Part shown: piece by piece, positions 1 through 8,139 of the stretch
Layout of the letters: each line of letters begins with the position of its first letter
How positions within the stretch are numbered: the first letter of the stretch is position 1
Origin: Streptacidiphilus sp. PB12-B1b
GTDB taxonomy: Bacteria > Actinomycetota > Actinomycetes > Streptomycetales > Streptomycetaceae
Length of the DNA: 64,000 nucleotides
Direction of reading: 5' to 3'
NCBI RefSeq assembly: GCF_014084125.1
Contig: NZ_CP048405.1
Span: forward strand, 7,254,001 to 7,318,000
The notes under the pieces: model-generated
What the model saw: the letters and a program-made list of their open reading frames with translations, nothing else
What the model was told of the DNA's origin: nothing
The model's database searches: none
Translations under genes and position numbers: made by a program

Positions 1-1062
1 ACCGCCGCCCATGCGACGGCCGCCCGCGCCGCCGACTCGGCCGTGTTCGTCCAGAGCAACAACGTCAACGGCAACACCGTGGTGGCCTACGACCGCGCCG
101 CCGACGGCCGGCTGACCCAGGCCGGGGTCTACCGCACCGGCGGCCTCGGCGGGGTGCTGGCCGGGTCGGCCGTGGACCACCTGGCCTCCGAGCACTCGCT
201 GACCTACGACCCGGCACATCACCTGCTCTACGCCGTCAACGCGGGCAGCAACACCGTGACCGTGTTCCAGGTCTGCGGCGACCAGCTGGTCCGGCTCCAG
301 GTGATCGGCTCCGGCGGGGAGTTCCCGGTCAGCATCGCCGTCCACGGCAACCTGGTGTACGTGCTGAACGCGCTGGACGGCGGCTCGATCCAGGGCTTCG
401 AGCGGACCGGCCGGGGCCTGGTGCGGGTCGCCTCCTGGCACCGCGCGCTGGGCCTGGACCCGGCCGCGACGCCGCAGTTCACGCACACGCCCGGGCAGGT
501 CTCGTTCACCCCGGACGGCTCGGCGCTGGTGGTCACCACCAAGGCCGGCGCCAACAGCATCGACGTCTTCCCGCTCGGCCGGCACCAGGCGCCCTCGGCC
601 GCACCGGTGACCGATGTCGAGGCCGGTACCGTGCCGTTCGGCTTCACCTTCGACCGGGCCGGGCGGCTGGTGGTCACCCAGGCCGGGCCCAACGCGGTCG
701 CCACCTTCACCGTGCACCGCAACGGCACCCTCACCCCGCTCGGCTCGGTGCCCACCGGCCAGTCCGCCACCTGCTGGATCACCCGGACCGGCAACCACCT
801 GTACGCCTCCAACGCGGGCAGCGGCACGGTGTCCGGCTTCCGCTCGGGCCCGGGCGGAGAGCTGACGGCGCTCGGCAACACGGCCACCAACGCCGGTACC
901 GTGGACGCGGCCGCCTCCGCCGACGGCCGCAACCTGTACGTGCAGACCGGGGCGGCCGGCATCGTGGACGAGTTCCGGGTGCACCACAACGGTTCGCTCA
1001 CCGCGATCGGCTCGGTCACCGTGCCCGGCGCCGTCGGCGGCGAGGGCATCGCCACCACCTGA
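1..1062 (+). CDS. Secreted lactonase-like beta-propeller protein (5' end missing)
   Basis: The frame is open from base 1, so the true start lies outside the window. The first residues (TAAHATAARAADS) look like the end of a signal peptide followed by the mature N-terminus. The body is built of repeated blades with motifs such as HLLYAVNAGSNTVTVF, FTPDGSALVVTTK and NHLYASNAGSGTVSGF, as in the 7-bladed lactonase (6-phosphogluconolactonase-like, PF10282) family. Family members bind or hydrolyse sugar lactones, but many exported actinobacterial copies have no proven activity. It converges on the next gene with a shared terminator. The fold call is firm; the substrate is unknown. Confidence 0.8.
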   Translation, partial: TAAHATAARAADSAVFVQSNNVNGNTVVAYDRAADGRLTQAGVYRTGGLGGVLAGSAVDHLASEHSLTYDPAHHLLYAVNAGSNTVTVFQVCGDQLVRLQVIGSGGEFPVSIAVHGNLVYVLNALDGGSIQGFERTGRGLVRVASWHRALGLDPAATPQFTHTPGQVSFTPDGSALVVTTKAGANSIDVFPLGRHQAPSAAPVTDVEAGTVPFGFTFDRAGRLVVTQAGPNAVATFTVHRNGTLTPLGSVPTGQSATCWITRTGNHLYASNAGSGTVSGFRSGPGGELTALGNTATNAGTVDAAASADGRNLYVQTGAAGIVDEFRVHHNGSLTAIGSVTVPGAVGGEGIATT

Positions 1063-1085
1063 CGTCACGTCAATCCTGATGTGCA

Positions 1086-1138
1086 GAAGGACTCCCGCGG
1101 GTCGCGCACCCTCGGGGTGCGGACCCGCAGGAGTCCTC
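1086..1138. terminator. Bidirectional terminator between convergent genes
   Basis: A long, nearly perfect inverted repeat: the left arm at about 1088-1110 (AGGACTCCCGCGGGTC...) pairs with the right arm at about 1115-1137 (...GGACCCGCAGGAGTCCT) around a short loop. It lies between two convergent stop codons, so it probably ends both transcripts. Confidence 0.8.
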
Positions 1139-1178
1139 GGTGTCTCTCAGCAGTGCCTGTGGCCCAACTTGGCCCGGA

Positions 1179-4100
1179 TCACAGGACGGTGGAGAGGGTG
1201 AACGCCTGCGTGGCCGTGCCCGCGGCGTTCTTGGCGGTGAGCGTGAGCCGGTAGGTGCCCAGCAGCGCCGCCGTGGTGCCGGAGATGGTGGCGGTGCCGT
1301 TGCTCCCGGCGGTGAACTTCAGCCCCGAGGGCAGCGCCCCGGACTCGCTCAGCGTCGCCGCCGGGTAGCCCGTGGTCTTGATCGTGAAGCTGAACGGCAC
1401 TATCCCCAGCGCCGTCGCCGAATCGGCGGTGGTGAACACCGGCAGCTGATTGACCGTCAGATCCAACTCCTGGGTGGTGCTTCCGACGCCGTTCCGGGCG
1501 GTCAGGGTCAGCGGGTAGACGCCGTCGGCGGTGACCGCCGGTGTGCCGGAGAGGGTCGCGGTGCCGTTGCCGTTGTCCTTGAAGGCCACCCCGGAGGGCA
1601 GCGCGCCGGACTCGGTCAGCGTGATCGGCGCGGTGCCGGTCGTGGTCACCGTGAACGTCCCGGCCTTGCCCGCGGCCAGGGTCAGCGCCGCAGCACTGGT
1701 GATGACCGGTCCGGTGGACTGGCTGACCGTGACCGTCACCGTCTCGCTGCCCGCACCGTTGGCGTTGGTCGCGGTCAGCACCACCGGGTAGCTGCCCGCC
1801 GTGCCCGCCGCCGCCGTACCGGAGATGGAGCCGGTGCCGTCGCCGTTGTCCTTGAAGACCAGGCCCGAGGGCAGCGCGCCGCTCTCGGTCAGGACCGGCG
1901 CCGGGTATCCGGTACTGGTCACCGGGTAGCTGCCGGCGGTGCCGGTGCTGAACGCCGCCGTGGCCGGGCTGCTGACGGCGGGCGTGGACGACACCGTGAG
2001 GGTGAAGTCCTGGGTGACCGAACCGGAGGCGTTGGCCGCGGTGACCGTCAGCGGATAGCTGCCGCCGCTGCCCGCCGCCGGGGTTCCGGCCAGCGTCGCC
2101 GTGCCGTCGCCGTTGTCGGTGAAGCTGACGCCGCCGGGCAGTGCCCCGGACTCCTTCAGCGCCGGGGCCGGCGCGCCGGTGGCGGTGAGGGTGGTGGTGA
2201 AGGCGGTGCCGACGCCCGCCGAGGCGGTCGCGGCACTGGTGATCAGCGGCGCCGTGTTCTGCTGCAGCGTGGTGCTGCCGCTGCCCGCGACGGAGGTCCA
2301 CGCAGAGAGCGTGCCGCCGTACGCCTGGCCGAAGGCCGCGCCGTTGACGGTGGTGCCGGTCGGAGCGGTGATCGGCACCGCGACGGCCGAGGTGCCCGCG
2401 TTGGCGACGGTCACCGCGCCGTCGGTCTCCGAGGCGGTCACCGTCCCGGCGGCCTCGGCGGCGCTCCAGGCGGTCTGCTCGCCGAGGATGTCGCCGATCG
2501 CGCCGAGCGTGGGCTGCTCGTACGGGGTGAGCGGGCTGAAGTAGCTCGCGTACTGCGCCAGCAGCGGGTTCAGCACCGAGTACAGCAGGCCGTCGCCGGT
2601 GGTGTCCGGCGTGCTCGGCGGCGTCCCGGTGGTGGCGGGCCCGGCCGGGGGCGCGCCGATGATGTTGGTCTGGTGCACGTAGCTCGGCCGCGGGTCGTTG
2701 CTGAGCATGTTCTGCATCATCCCGGAGACCACGCTGTTGACGATGTCGGCGAAGGTCGCCGGGGCCGTCTCGCAGGTGGTCGTCGAACTGGCCTGGCACT
2801 GGCCGCCCATGGACGGCGGCTCGTACAGGGTGTTGTACTCGTCCACCTCCTGGGCCTCGGTGGAGGCGTTGTAGTAGATGTTGATCGGGTGGCGCGGGGC
2901 CACCTGCGCGGTGCCGTCCAGGAAGGCCTGCGCGGGCGCGTACGCCGCGCCGTTGTAGTCCGCGCCGATGCCGAACTGCGCGTCCGGCGGGTTCGGGTAC
3001 GCCTTGGAGGCGTCGTCGCCGACGTCCTTGATGCCGACGGCCTCCAGCGCGGGGATGAAGTACGGGTTCTGCTCCCAGGGGCCCTCGACCGCGTTCTCCT
3101 GGGTCGGCGGGGTCCAGCCGGGCTGCGGGGTGCCCGAGGCGCCGGTGTCGGTGTAGCTCAGCTCCTTCTCGCCGCCGCCGGTGACGTCGGTGGTGGACGC
3201 CGGGTCGCCGGAGCTGTTGTCCGGCAGGGTGGCGGAGGAGGGCGTCGCATAGGTGTCGATCAGCGACCAGTCGTTGCTGCCCTGCGCCTCGCGGTAGATC
3301 TGGTAGTCCGAGGCGTGGCAGATGGCCTCCATCTGCAGCGTCACCGAACCGCCCTGGGGCACGGTGATCGGCGCCGTGACGTACGCCGCCGACTGGCCCG
3401 CGCTCGGCGAGTCGGTGAACTGGTCGGTCACCGCGTACACGTAGCTGCCCGCGGCCAGGCTGCCGCCGGTGCCGCCGTCGGCCTCGTCCAGGTCCGGCGG
3501 GTCCACCGTGGCCGGGTTGCCGGGGACGAGGTCCGCGAAGCCGGAGTGGTTGCCCGGGACGAAGACCTGCGGGTTCTCGTAGCCCAGCGCCTGGCTGGCG
3601 TCGGTGCTGCTGGTCAGGCCCAGGCCGCCGGTGCCCGGCGTGCTGCCCGGCTTGCCCGCCGCCCAGCTGGTGTTCTCGTTCAGCTCCGCCTCGATGTAGT
3701 TCTGCGTCGCGCAGCCCACATCCATGTACGGGGTGTCGTAGGTGTGGCTGAGCCAGCCGAAGTCGTCGGCGTACGGCTTGCCGGTCGCCGGATCCTTCTT
3801 CTGGAACTCCGCCAGCACCGGGTCGGCGCCGGAGTTGTTCGCCTGGTACTCGACACTGCCGCCGCCGTTGAACAGCTGGTCCATGCGGAAGTTGTTCGCC
3901 TGGGACCAGGTGGCCGCGTAGTCGACGTCGGCCGCGCGCATCCGCAGCGCGTCGGCGTCGGCGTAGTCGATGGTGTGGTCGGCGGTGTCCCAGGCGTCGT
4001 CCGGGGTGAAGGTGTCGTCGATGTCCATCTCGACGTAGTTGCGGTACAGCCCCAGGTGCATGCCGTCGGTCACCCAGTTGATCAGGCCCGGGGCGAGCAG

Positions 4101-4805
4101 CAGCCACTGCGTCTGCGCGGCGTTATAGTCGAAGCCCAGCGTCAGCTCCACCACTCCCGCCTGCGCGTCGGTGCCCGGGTGCTGGTAGACGGCGGCCAGG
4201 ATGCCGCCGTCGGAGTTCTCCAGCCACGGGGTGACCGGGGCGCCCGCGACGGCGGACGCCGGGTAGCCGTACGAGCCGGTGCCGAACGGGATGGTGCCCT
4301 TCAGCTCCGGCAGGGCCTGCAGCCCGGCCGCGGTGAGCCGGCCCGAGGTGCCGTCCAGCGCCCCCGCGCCGGTGTCGGTCAGGCCCAGCGCCGGGTTCGG
4401 ATAGCTGTAGCCGTCGACCTGCCGGACGGCGAACGCCGACTCGTACGCGTCCAGCGCGGTGAGCTGACCGGCGGCGAAGTACGTCGGCGAGTCGGCGATC
4501 ACCACGCCGTTGTAGGCGCCGTGCGTCCCGCTGGACAGCGCGGGCAGCGACACCGTCTCGCTGCCCGCCGCGCCGGCCGCGTCGACCTCGGTGAACGGCA
4601 CCCCCTCGGTGGTCAGGGCCGACGCCCAGGCCGCCGTGGTCGGATCGGCCGCGGCCCCGCCCACTCCCCCGACCAGCAGAACTCTCAGATCCAGCTGCGG
4701 CGGCGACGCTGCCGCAGCCGCCCCTGCCGGAATCGCGGCCCCCGCTGCCGCGATCAGGGTGGCACTGGCCAATGCGGCCATCCACCCCTTTTTCCCTTGC
4801 CTCAT
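1179..4805 (-). CDS. Large secreted deacetylase-like protein with four Ig-like repeats
   Basis: 1208 residues from the ATG at 4805, which has GGAGGG seven bases upstream; an ATG 13 codons earlier lacks this. Residues 1-35 form a signal peptide (ATLIAAAGAAIPAGAAAAA). The N-terminal two thirds carry YVEMDIDDTF (about residue 262), WLSHTYDTP (about 352) and VFVPGNHSGF (about 418). Their Asp-Asp and His placement recalls polysaccharide deacetylase-fold enzymes of the Agd3/CE18 type, though this is inference. From about residue 850 there are four tandem Ig-like (He_PIG type) repeats, each with ESGALP(S/G)G and NGTATxSGT motifs, likely for wall or polysaccharide binding. It is probably an extracellular or wall-attached enzyme acting on amino-sugar polymers. 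It has its own transcript, ended by the shared terminator. Confidence 0.7.
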   Translation of the reverse strand: MRQGKKGWMAALASATLIAAAGAAIPAGAAAAASPPQLDLRVLLVGGVGGAAADPTTAAWASALTTEGVPFTEVDAAGAAGSETVSLPALSSGTHGAYNGVVIADSPTYFAAGQLTALDAYESAFAVRQVDGYSYPNPALGLTDTGAGALDGTSGRLTAAGLQALPELKGTIPFGTGSYGYPASAVAGAPVTPWLENSDGGILAAVYQHPGTDAQAGVVELTLGFDYNAAQTQWLLLAPGLINWVTDGMHLGLYRNYVEMDIDDTFTPDDAWDTADHTIDYADADALRMRAADVDYAATWSQANNFRMDQLFNGGGSVEYQANNSGADPVLAEFQKKDPATGKPYADDFGWLSHTYDTPYMDVGCATQNYIEAELNENTSWAAGKPGSTPGTGGLGLTSSTDASQALGYENPQVFVPGNHSGFADLVPGNPATVDPPDLDEADGGTGGSLAAGSYVYAVTDQFTDSPSAGQSAAYVTAPITVPQGGSVTLQMEAICHASDYQIYREAQGSNDWSLIDTYATPSSATLPDNSSGDPASTTDVTGGGEKELSYTDTGASGTPQPGWTPPTQENAVEGPWEQNPYFIPALEAVGIKDVGDDASKAYPNPPDAQFGIGADYNGAAYAPAQAFLDGTAQVAPRHPINIYYNASTEAQEVDEYNTLYEPPSMGGQCQASSTTTCETAPATFADIVNSVVSGMMQNMLSNDPRPSYVHQTNIIGAPPAGPATTGTPPSTPDTTGDGLLYSVLNPLLAQYASYFSPLTPYEQPTLGAIGDILGEQTAWSAAEAAGTVTASETDGAVTVANAGTSAVAVPITAPTGTTVNGAAFGQAYGGTLSAWTSVAGSGSTTLQQNTAPLITSAATASAGVGTAFTTTLTATGAPAPALKESGALPGGVSFTDNGDGTATLAGTPAAGSGGSYPLTVTAANASGSVTQDFTLTVSSTPAVSSPATAAFSTGTAGSYPVTSTGYPAPVLTESGALPSGLVFKDNGDGTGSISGTAAAGTAGSYPVVLTATNANGAGSETVTVTVSQSTGPVITSAAALTLAAGKAGTFTVTTTGTAPITLTESGALPSGVAFKDNGNGTATLSGTPAVTADGVYPLTLTARNGVGSTTQELDLTVNQLPVFTTADSATALGIVPFSFTIKTTGYPAATLSESGALPSGLKFTAGSNGTATISGTTAALLGTYRLTLTAKNAAGTATQAFTLSTVL

Positions 4806-4967
4806 TACCTGACCCTCCCATGGCACGTGCATCTGCAACCTCATCGGGCTGCGGCGCCAGAATGGCAGGAGGAGTGCGCGGTGTATGGCGATTGCGGAGA
4901 GATTCAGCGAGAGACCCCGGTATATACGAACACCTGTATGTGCGGTTATTCGATGTACGACAAGAAG

Positions 4968-5010
4968 AAACCCGTGCGGGTGATTATCGGGAAATCACCT
5001 GCACGGGCCG
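4968..5010 (-). terminator. Terminator after the HtrA-like gene
   Basis: Arms CCCGTGCGGGTGATT (4971-4985) and AAATCACCTGCACGGG (4992-5007) form a hairpin. On the minus strand it is followed by a T-rich run (TTTCTTCTTG), a good rho-independent terminator for the gene ending at 5041. Confidence 0.75.
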
Positions 5011-5040
5011 AGTCGTGTCGGTCGCGCCCTTGCGAGGGGG

Positions 5041-6519
5041 TCAGTTGGCCGGGCCGCTCACCAGGTCCACGGTGGCGCTGTGCTGCGCGCCGCTGCTGTC
5101 GGTCCAGACGACCGCCACCCGGTCACCGGGGTTGTGCGAGGCCATCAGGGTCGTCAGCTGGTCGGCCGTACCGACGGTCTTGCCGCCGACCGAGGTGATC
5201 TCGTCGCCCTGCGCCAGACCGGCCTGCGCGGCCGGGGAGCCGGCGATCACCCCGGCGACCGGCGCACCGGCGGCCGTGCCGGAGCCGGTGCCGGAGCCCG
5301 TCCCCGAGCCGGTGCCCGAGTCGCCGTTGCCGGAGCTGCCCGAGCCGGTGCCCGAGCCGCTGCCGAAGCCCTGGCCGGTGCCCGAACCCGCGCCCGCGCC
5401 GCTGGACGACGAACCGGTCGAGACCTCGACGCCCAGGAAGGCCGTCGGCCCCACGTGCACCGCGCTGCTCGCGGTACCCGCCTCGATCTGCTTAGCCACC
5501 GCCGAGGCGGTGTTGATCGGTATCGCAAAGCCCTGCGGCTCGGCCTGCTGCTGGAAGCCGGAGGAGCCCGAGGACTGCGAACCGGCGGTGTCCATCCCGA
5601 TCACCGCGCCGGAGGAGTTCACCAGCGGCCCGCCGGAGTCGCCCGGCTGGACGTTGGCGTTCACCTGGATCATGCCGGTCAGCTGCTCGGCCGACCCGGT
5701 CACCTCGTCACTCGCGGTCACCGACTGGTCGACGCCGGTCACGCTGCCCGCGGCGGCCGTCGGGGTCGCCCCGGTGCCGCCCGCGTTGCCGATCGCCGTG
5801 ACCGAGGCGCCGACGGCGACCTGGGAGGAGTCGGCCAGGGTCGCCGTCGCCAGCCCGGAGGCGTCCTTCAGCTGCAGAACGGCCATGTCACCGGTGCGGT
5901 CGTAGCCGACCACGGTCGCGGTGTAGGTGTGGCCGTTGCCTATGTCGGTCGCGGTGATCGTGGTCGCCCCGGCGATCACGTGGTTGTTGGTCAGCACCTC
6001 GCCGTTGGAGGTCAGCACAATCCCGGTCCCGGCCGCCTGGATATCCTGGTAACCGAGAGTGGTATTGATGTCCACCAGCTCAGGATCCACCTTGGCGGCG
6101 ACGCCGGTGGCGCTGCCGCCACCGGTACTGCCGCTGCCACCGCTGCTGCTGCCGCCGTTGGAGCCGCCGAACTGCGGCTGGGACGGCTGGACGGGCGCGG
6201 TCGGGCTGGACCCGCCGGCCGACGCGGACGCCGCCGGACGCCAGACGCTGCGCCCGAGGCCGACGCCGGCCGCCAGCGCCACCGCCGCGACCACCACGAA
6301 GGCCACCAGACTGCGCACCCAGTGCCGCTTGGGCGGCACCGAGCCGTAGCCATGGCCGTGGCCGTAGTACGAGGCCGTGGGCGGGTACGGCGGCATGGGC
6401 GGCGGCATCTCGGCCGACGGCGGGATGATCCGCGTGTCGTCCTGTGGCGCCGGGGGCGGACCCCAGCTGCCGCCCGTGCCACCGGCTCCGGTCGGCGTTG
6501 CTCCGTGACTTGTGCTCAT
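5041..6519 (-). CDS. HtrA/DegP-type serine protease (S1C) with PDZ domain
   Basis: 492 residues from ATG 6519. The order is a Pro/Gly-rich cytosolic N-terminus with a Tyr/His/Gly patch, one TM helix (about 68-90, SLVAFVVVAAVALAAGVGLG), a Ser/Gly linker, a trypsin-like domain and a C-terminal PDZ domain. The catalytic triad is visible: His in TNNHV (about 178), Asp in DRTGDMAVLQ (about 210) and Ser in QPGDSGGPLV (about 295). It is thus a membrane-anchored extracellular protease or chaperone handling misfolded exported proteins. The PDZ domain is odd: a run of about 45 Gly/Ser/Thr residues splits its first strand (FLGVEV) from the rest (GAPVAGVIAGSPAAQAGL). It has its own terminator. Confidence 0.9.
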   Translation of the reverse strand: MSTSHGATPTGAGGTGGSWGPPPAPQDDTRIIPPSAEMPPPMPPYPPTASYYGHGHGYGSVPPKRHWVRSLVAFVVVAAVALAAGVGLGRSVWRPAASASAGGSSPTAPVQPSQPQFGGSNGGSSSGGSGSTGGGSATGVAAKVDPELVDINTTLGYQDIQAAGTGIVLTSNGEVLTNNHVIAGATTITATDIGNGHTYTATVVGYDRTGDMAVLQLKDASGLATATLADSSQVAVGASVTAIGNAGGTGATPTAAAGSVTGVDQSVTASDEVTGSAEQLTGMIQVNANVQPGDSGGPLVNSSGAVIGMDTAGSQSSGSSGFQQQAEPQGFAIPINTASAVAKQIEAGTASSAVHVGPTAFLGVEVSTGSSSSGAGAGSGTGQGFGSGSGTGSGSSGNGDSGTGSGTGSGTGSGTAAGAPVAGVIAGSPAAQAGLAQGDEITSVGGKTVGTADQLTTLMASHNPGDRVAVVWTDSSGAQHSATVDLVSGPAN

Positions 6520-6753
6520 GACGGCCCCCAAACGGTTCTGGACCGGGCGAGCTAAGCGGTGCTGCCCTGCCTCCATCATGCGAGCTACCAACTGTAAGTA
6601 CCGTGAGCACTGCATGAGAATGGAGGCAGGACTGCCTCCGCTCCGATCCTCGGCCCCGGCCCGCCCCGGCGCGACGCCAGTGGGCCGATCAGGTGAGGAG
6701 CCGCCACGGGCACCGGATATCCGAGCACGGCGAACGCAGCTCGGCGGTCGTCC

Positions 6754-6792
6754 GAGCGGGCCGGGGACGACGCTGTTGTCCCCGGCCCGCTC
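6754..6792 (-). terminator. Terminator at the end of the HdeD-family gene
   Basis: GAGCGGGCCGGGGA (6754-6767) pairs with TCCCCGGCCCGCTC (6779-6792). The right arm overlaps the stop codon of the minus-strand gene ending at 6791. The rest of 6520-6753 is the HtrA upstream region, with no further element recognised. Confidence 0.65.
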
Positions 6793-7429
6793 AGTCCAGG
6801 GTGCGGGTGGAGTGCCGCAGCCGCAGCGCGGTGACGATCTCGAAGACGCCGAGCGCGGCCAGCCACCACCCGGCCAGGACCGCCAGCACGACGATGCTGG
6901 TGACCGGCGAGGTGATCAGCACCATCCCGGCCAGCACGCTGACGATGCCGAGGAAGACGATCCAGCCGCGTCCGGGCAGTTCCGGGGCGGTGATCGCGGC
7001 GGCCAGTTCGGCGAAGCCCCGGAACAGCCAGCCGATGCCGATCCACAGGCCGAGCAGCACCACGGACTGTTCCGCGCTGCGGAAGCACAGCAGCCCCAGC
7101 ACCACCGACAGCGTCCCGCTGGCGAACATCAGCACCCGCGTCCCCGCGCCGAAGCGGTCGTTGAACGCGTGCGCGAACTGCAGGATGCCACTGAGCAGCA
7201 GGTAGATGCCGAACAGCACGGCCACGACCACCAGCGTCTTGCCCGGCCAGACCAGGGTGAAGACGCCGATGAGCAGCGTGCCGACGCCCAGGGCCAGGGC
7301 CACCGGCCAGGACGCCCTGGCCAGCAGGCCCGCCAGCGGCGTCCCGAGGATCGCGTCCTCGGGCCCGTCTCCGGGTCCGCTGCCGGGCCTGGTGCCGGGC
7401 CTGCTGTCGGGCGGGACTCCGTACGACAT
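6791..7429 (-). CDS. HdeD/DUF308 family membrane protein
   Basis: 212 residues from ATG 7429, chosen for GGAGGA seven bases upstream. After a Gly/Pro-rich cytosolic leader of about 35 residues there are six hydrophobic segments arranged as three hairpins (for example ALGVGTLLIGVFTLVWPG, VVLGLLCF, IVFLGIVSVLAGMVLI), the pattern of DUF308/HdeD proteins. E. coli HdeD is linked to acid resistance; the role in actinobacteria is not established. It is divergent from an ArsR-type regulator 110 bp away, which may control it. Confidence 0.8.
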   Translation of the reverse strand: MSYGVPPDSRPGTRPGSGPGDGPEDAILGTPLAGLLARASWPVALALGVGTLLIGVFTLVWPGKTLVVVAVLFGIYLLLSGILQFAHAFNDRFGAGTRVLMFASGTLSVVLGLLCFRSAEQSVVLLGLWIGIGWLFRGFAELAAAITAPELPGRGWIVFLGIVSVLAGMVLITSPVTSIVVLAVLAGWWLAALGVFEIVTALRLRHSTRTLD

Positions 7430-7539
7430 GGCGGTTCCTCCGGGTCGAAGCCTGGGCGGAATATGCACCTTTATGTCATGGTTGGTCGGTCTCCGCCATC
7501 CGGGCGGGCGCTGGATCGGGCGTGTGCGAGAGTTGTGCC

Positions 7540-7959
7540 ATGCATCTCGTCCCGGCCGAGCGGGCCCAGCAGGCGTCCATCGACGAGCACCGGGCGTGCG
7601 AGGCGATCGAGGCGTTGGGCGAGCCGGGGCACGTCGCCGCCTGGGCTGCCCGCTTCTCGCTGCTCAGCGATCCGGGCCGGCTCTCGCTGCTGCTGTGCAT
7701 CCGCCACGCGGGCCCGATCAGCGTCACCGACCTGGCTCTGGCCACCGGCATGAACGCGACCACCGTCTCGCAGGCGCTGCGGTTGCTGAAGACCGCCAAC
7801 GCGGTCACCGGCATCCGCGACGGCCGGGTGGTCCGCTACCGGCTGGCGGACCAGACCCTGGACGCCGTGCTGGCCATGGCCACCCCCGCGACCGCCGTCC
7901 ATGCGCACGCTCACGCGCACGCCTCGGCCACCCACGCCCACACCTCGGCCCAGCAGTGA
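7540..7959 (+). CDS. ArsR/SmtB-family regulator with His-rich tail
   Basis: A winged-helix repressor, 139 residues from ATG 7540; an in-frame GTG at 7522 would add MCESCA with a CxxC pair. The core RFSLLSDPGRLSLLLCIRHA, TDLALATGMNATTVSQALRLL and DGRVVRYRLAD is typical of ArsR proteins. The C-terminus, HAHAHAHASATHAHTS, carries seven His in 16 residues, which suggests Zn, Ni or Co sensing (inference). It is divergent from the HdeD-family gene, so both may respond to metal or envelope stress. The downstream gene is an amylase with its own promoter and is probably unrelated. Confidence 0.85.
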   Translation: MHLVPAERAQQASIDEHRACEAIEALGEPGHVAAWAARFSLLSDPGRLSLLLCIRHAGPISVTDLALATGMNATTVSQALRLLKTANAVTGIRDGRVVRYRLADQTLDAVLAMATPATAVHAHAHAHASATHAHTSAQQ

Positions 7960-7964
7960 AATTT

Positions 7965-8006
7965 CTTGCAGGCTGATTCTGAAAAACTTTGCAGAAACTC
8001 TTGACG
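7965..8006 (+). promoter_or_regulatory. Amylase control region with CTTGCAG-type repeats
   Basis: CTTGCAG at 7965-7971 and CTTTGCAG at 7987-7994 sit just upstream of a TTGACG -35-like hexamer at 8001-8006. In Streptomyces, direct or inverted CTTGCAG repeats upstream of amylase genes are targets of the MalR/Reg1 (LacI-family) repressor. No convincing -10 was identified. The 5' leader to the ATG at 8140 is about 100 bases. Confidence 0.55.
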
Positions 8007-8139
8007 ACGCTGCGGGGGCGGCGCGATCGTCAGTGCGTTCACCCAGCCGGTCACCCTCGCGGCTGGCTCCGGCCGGGACAGCCGCGGGCCGGCCGCCGCG
8101 GCGGCGACCGCTCTCCCCACCCCCACCCGGGAGCCGCAC

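Noticed and set aside
1140-5198. Very long plus-strand open frame (about 1350 codons) opposite the deacetylase-like gene
   Set aside because: Arg/Gly/Val-rich sequence without motifs, mirror of a real minus-strand gene with signal peptide and Ig repeats; a GC-bias artefact.
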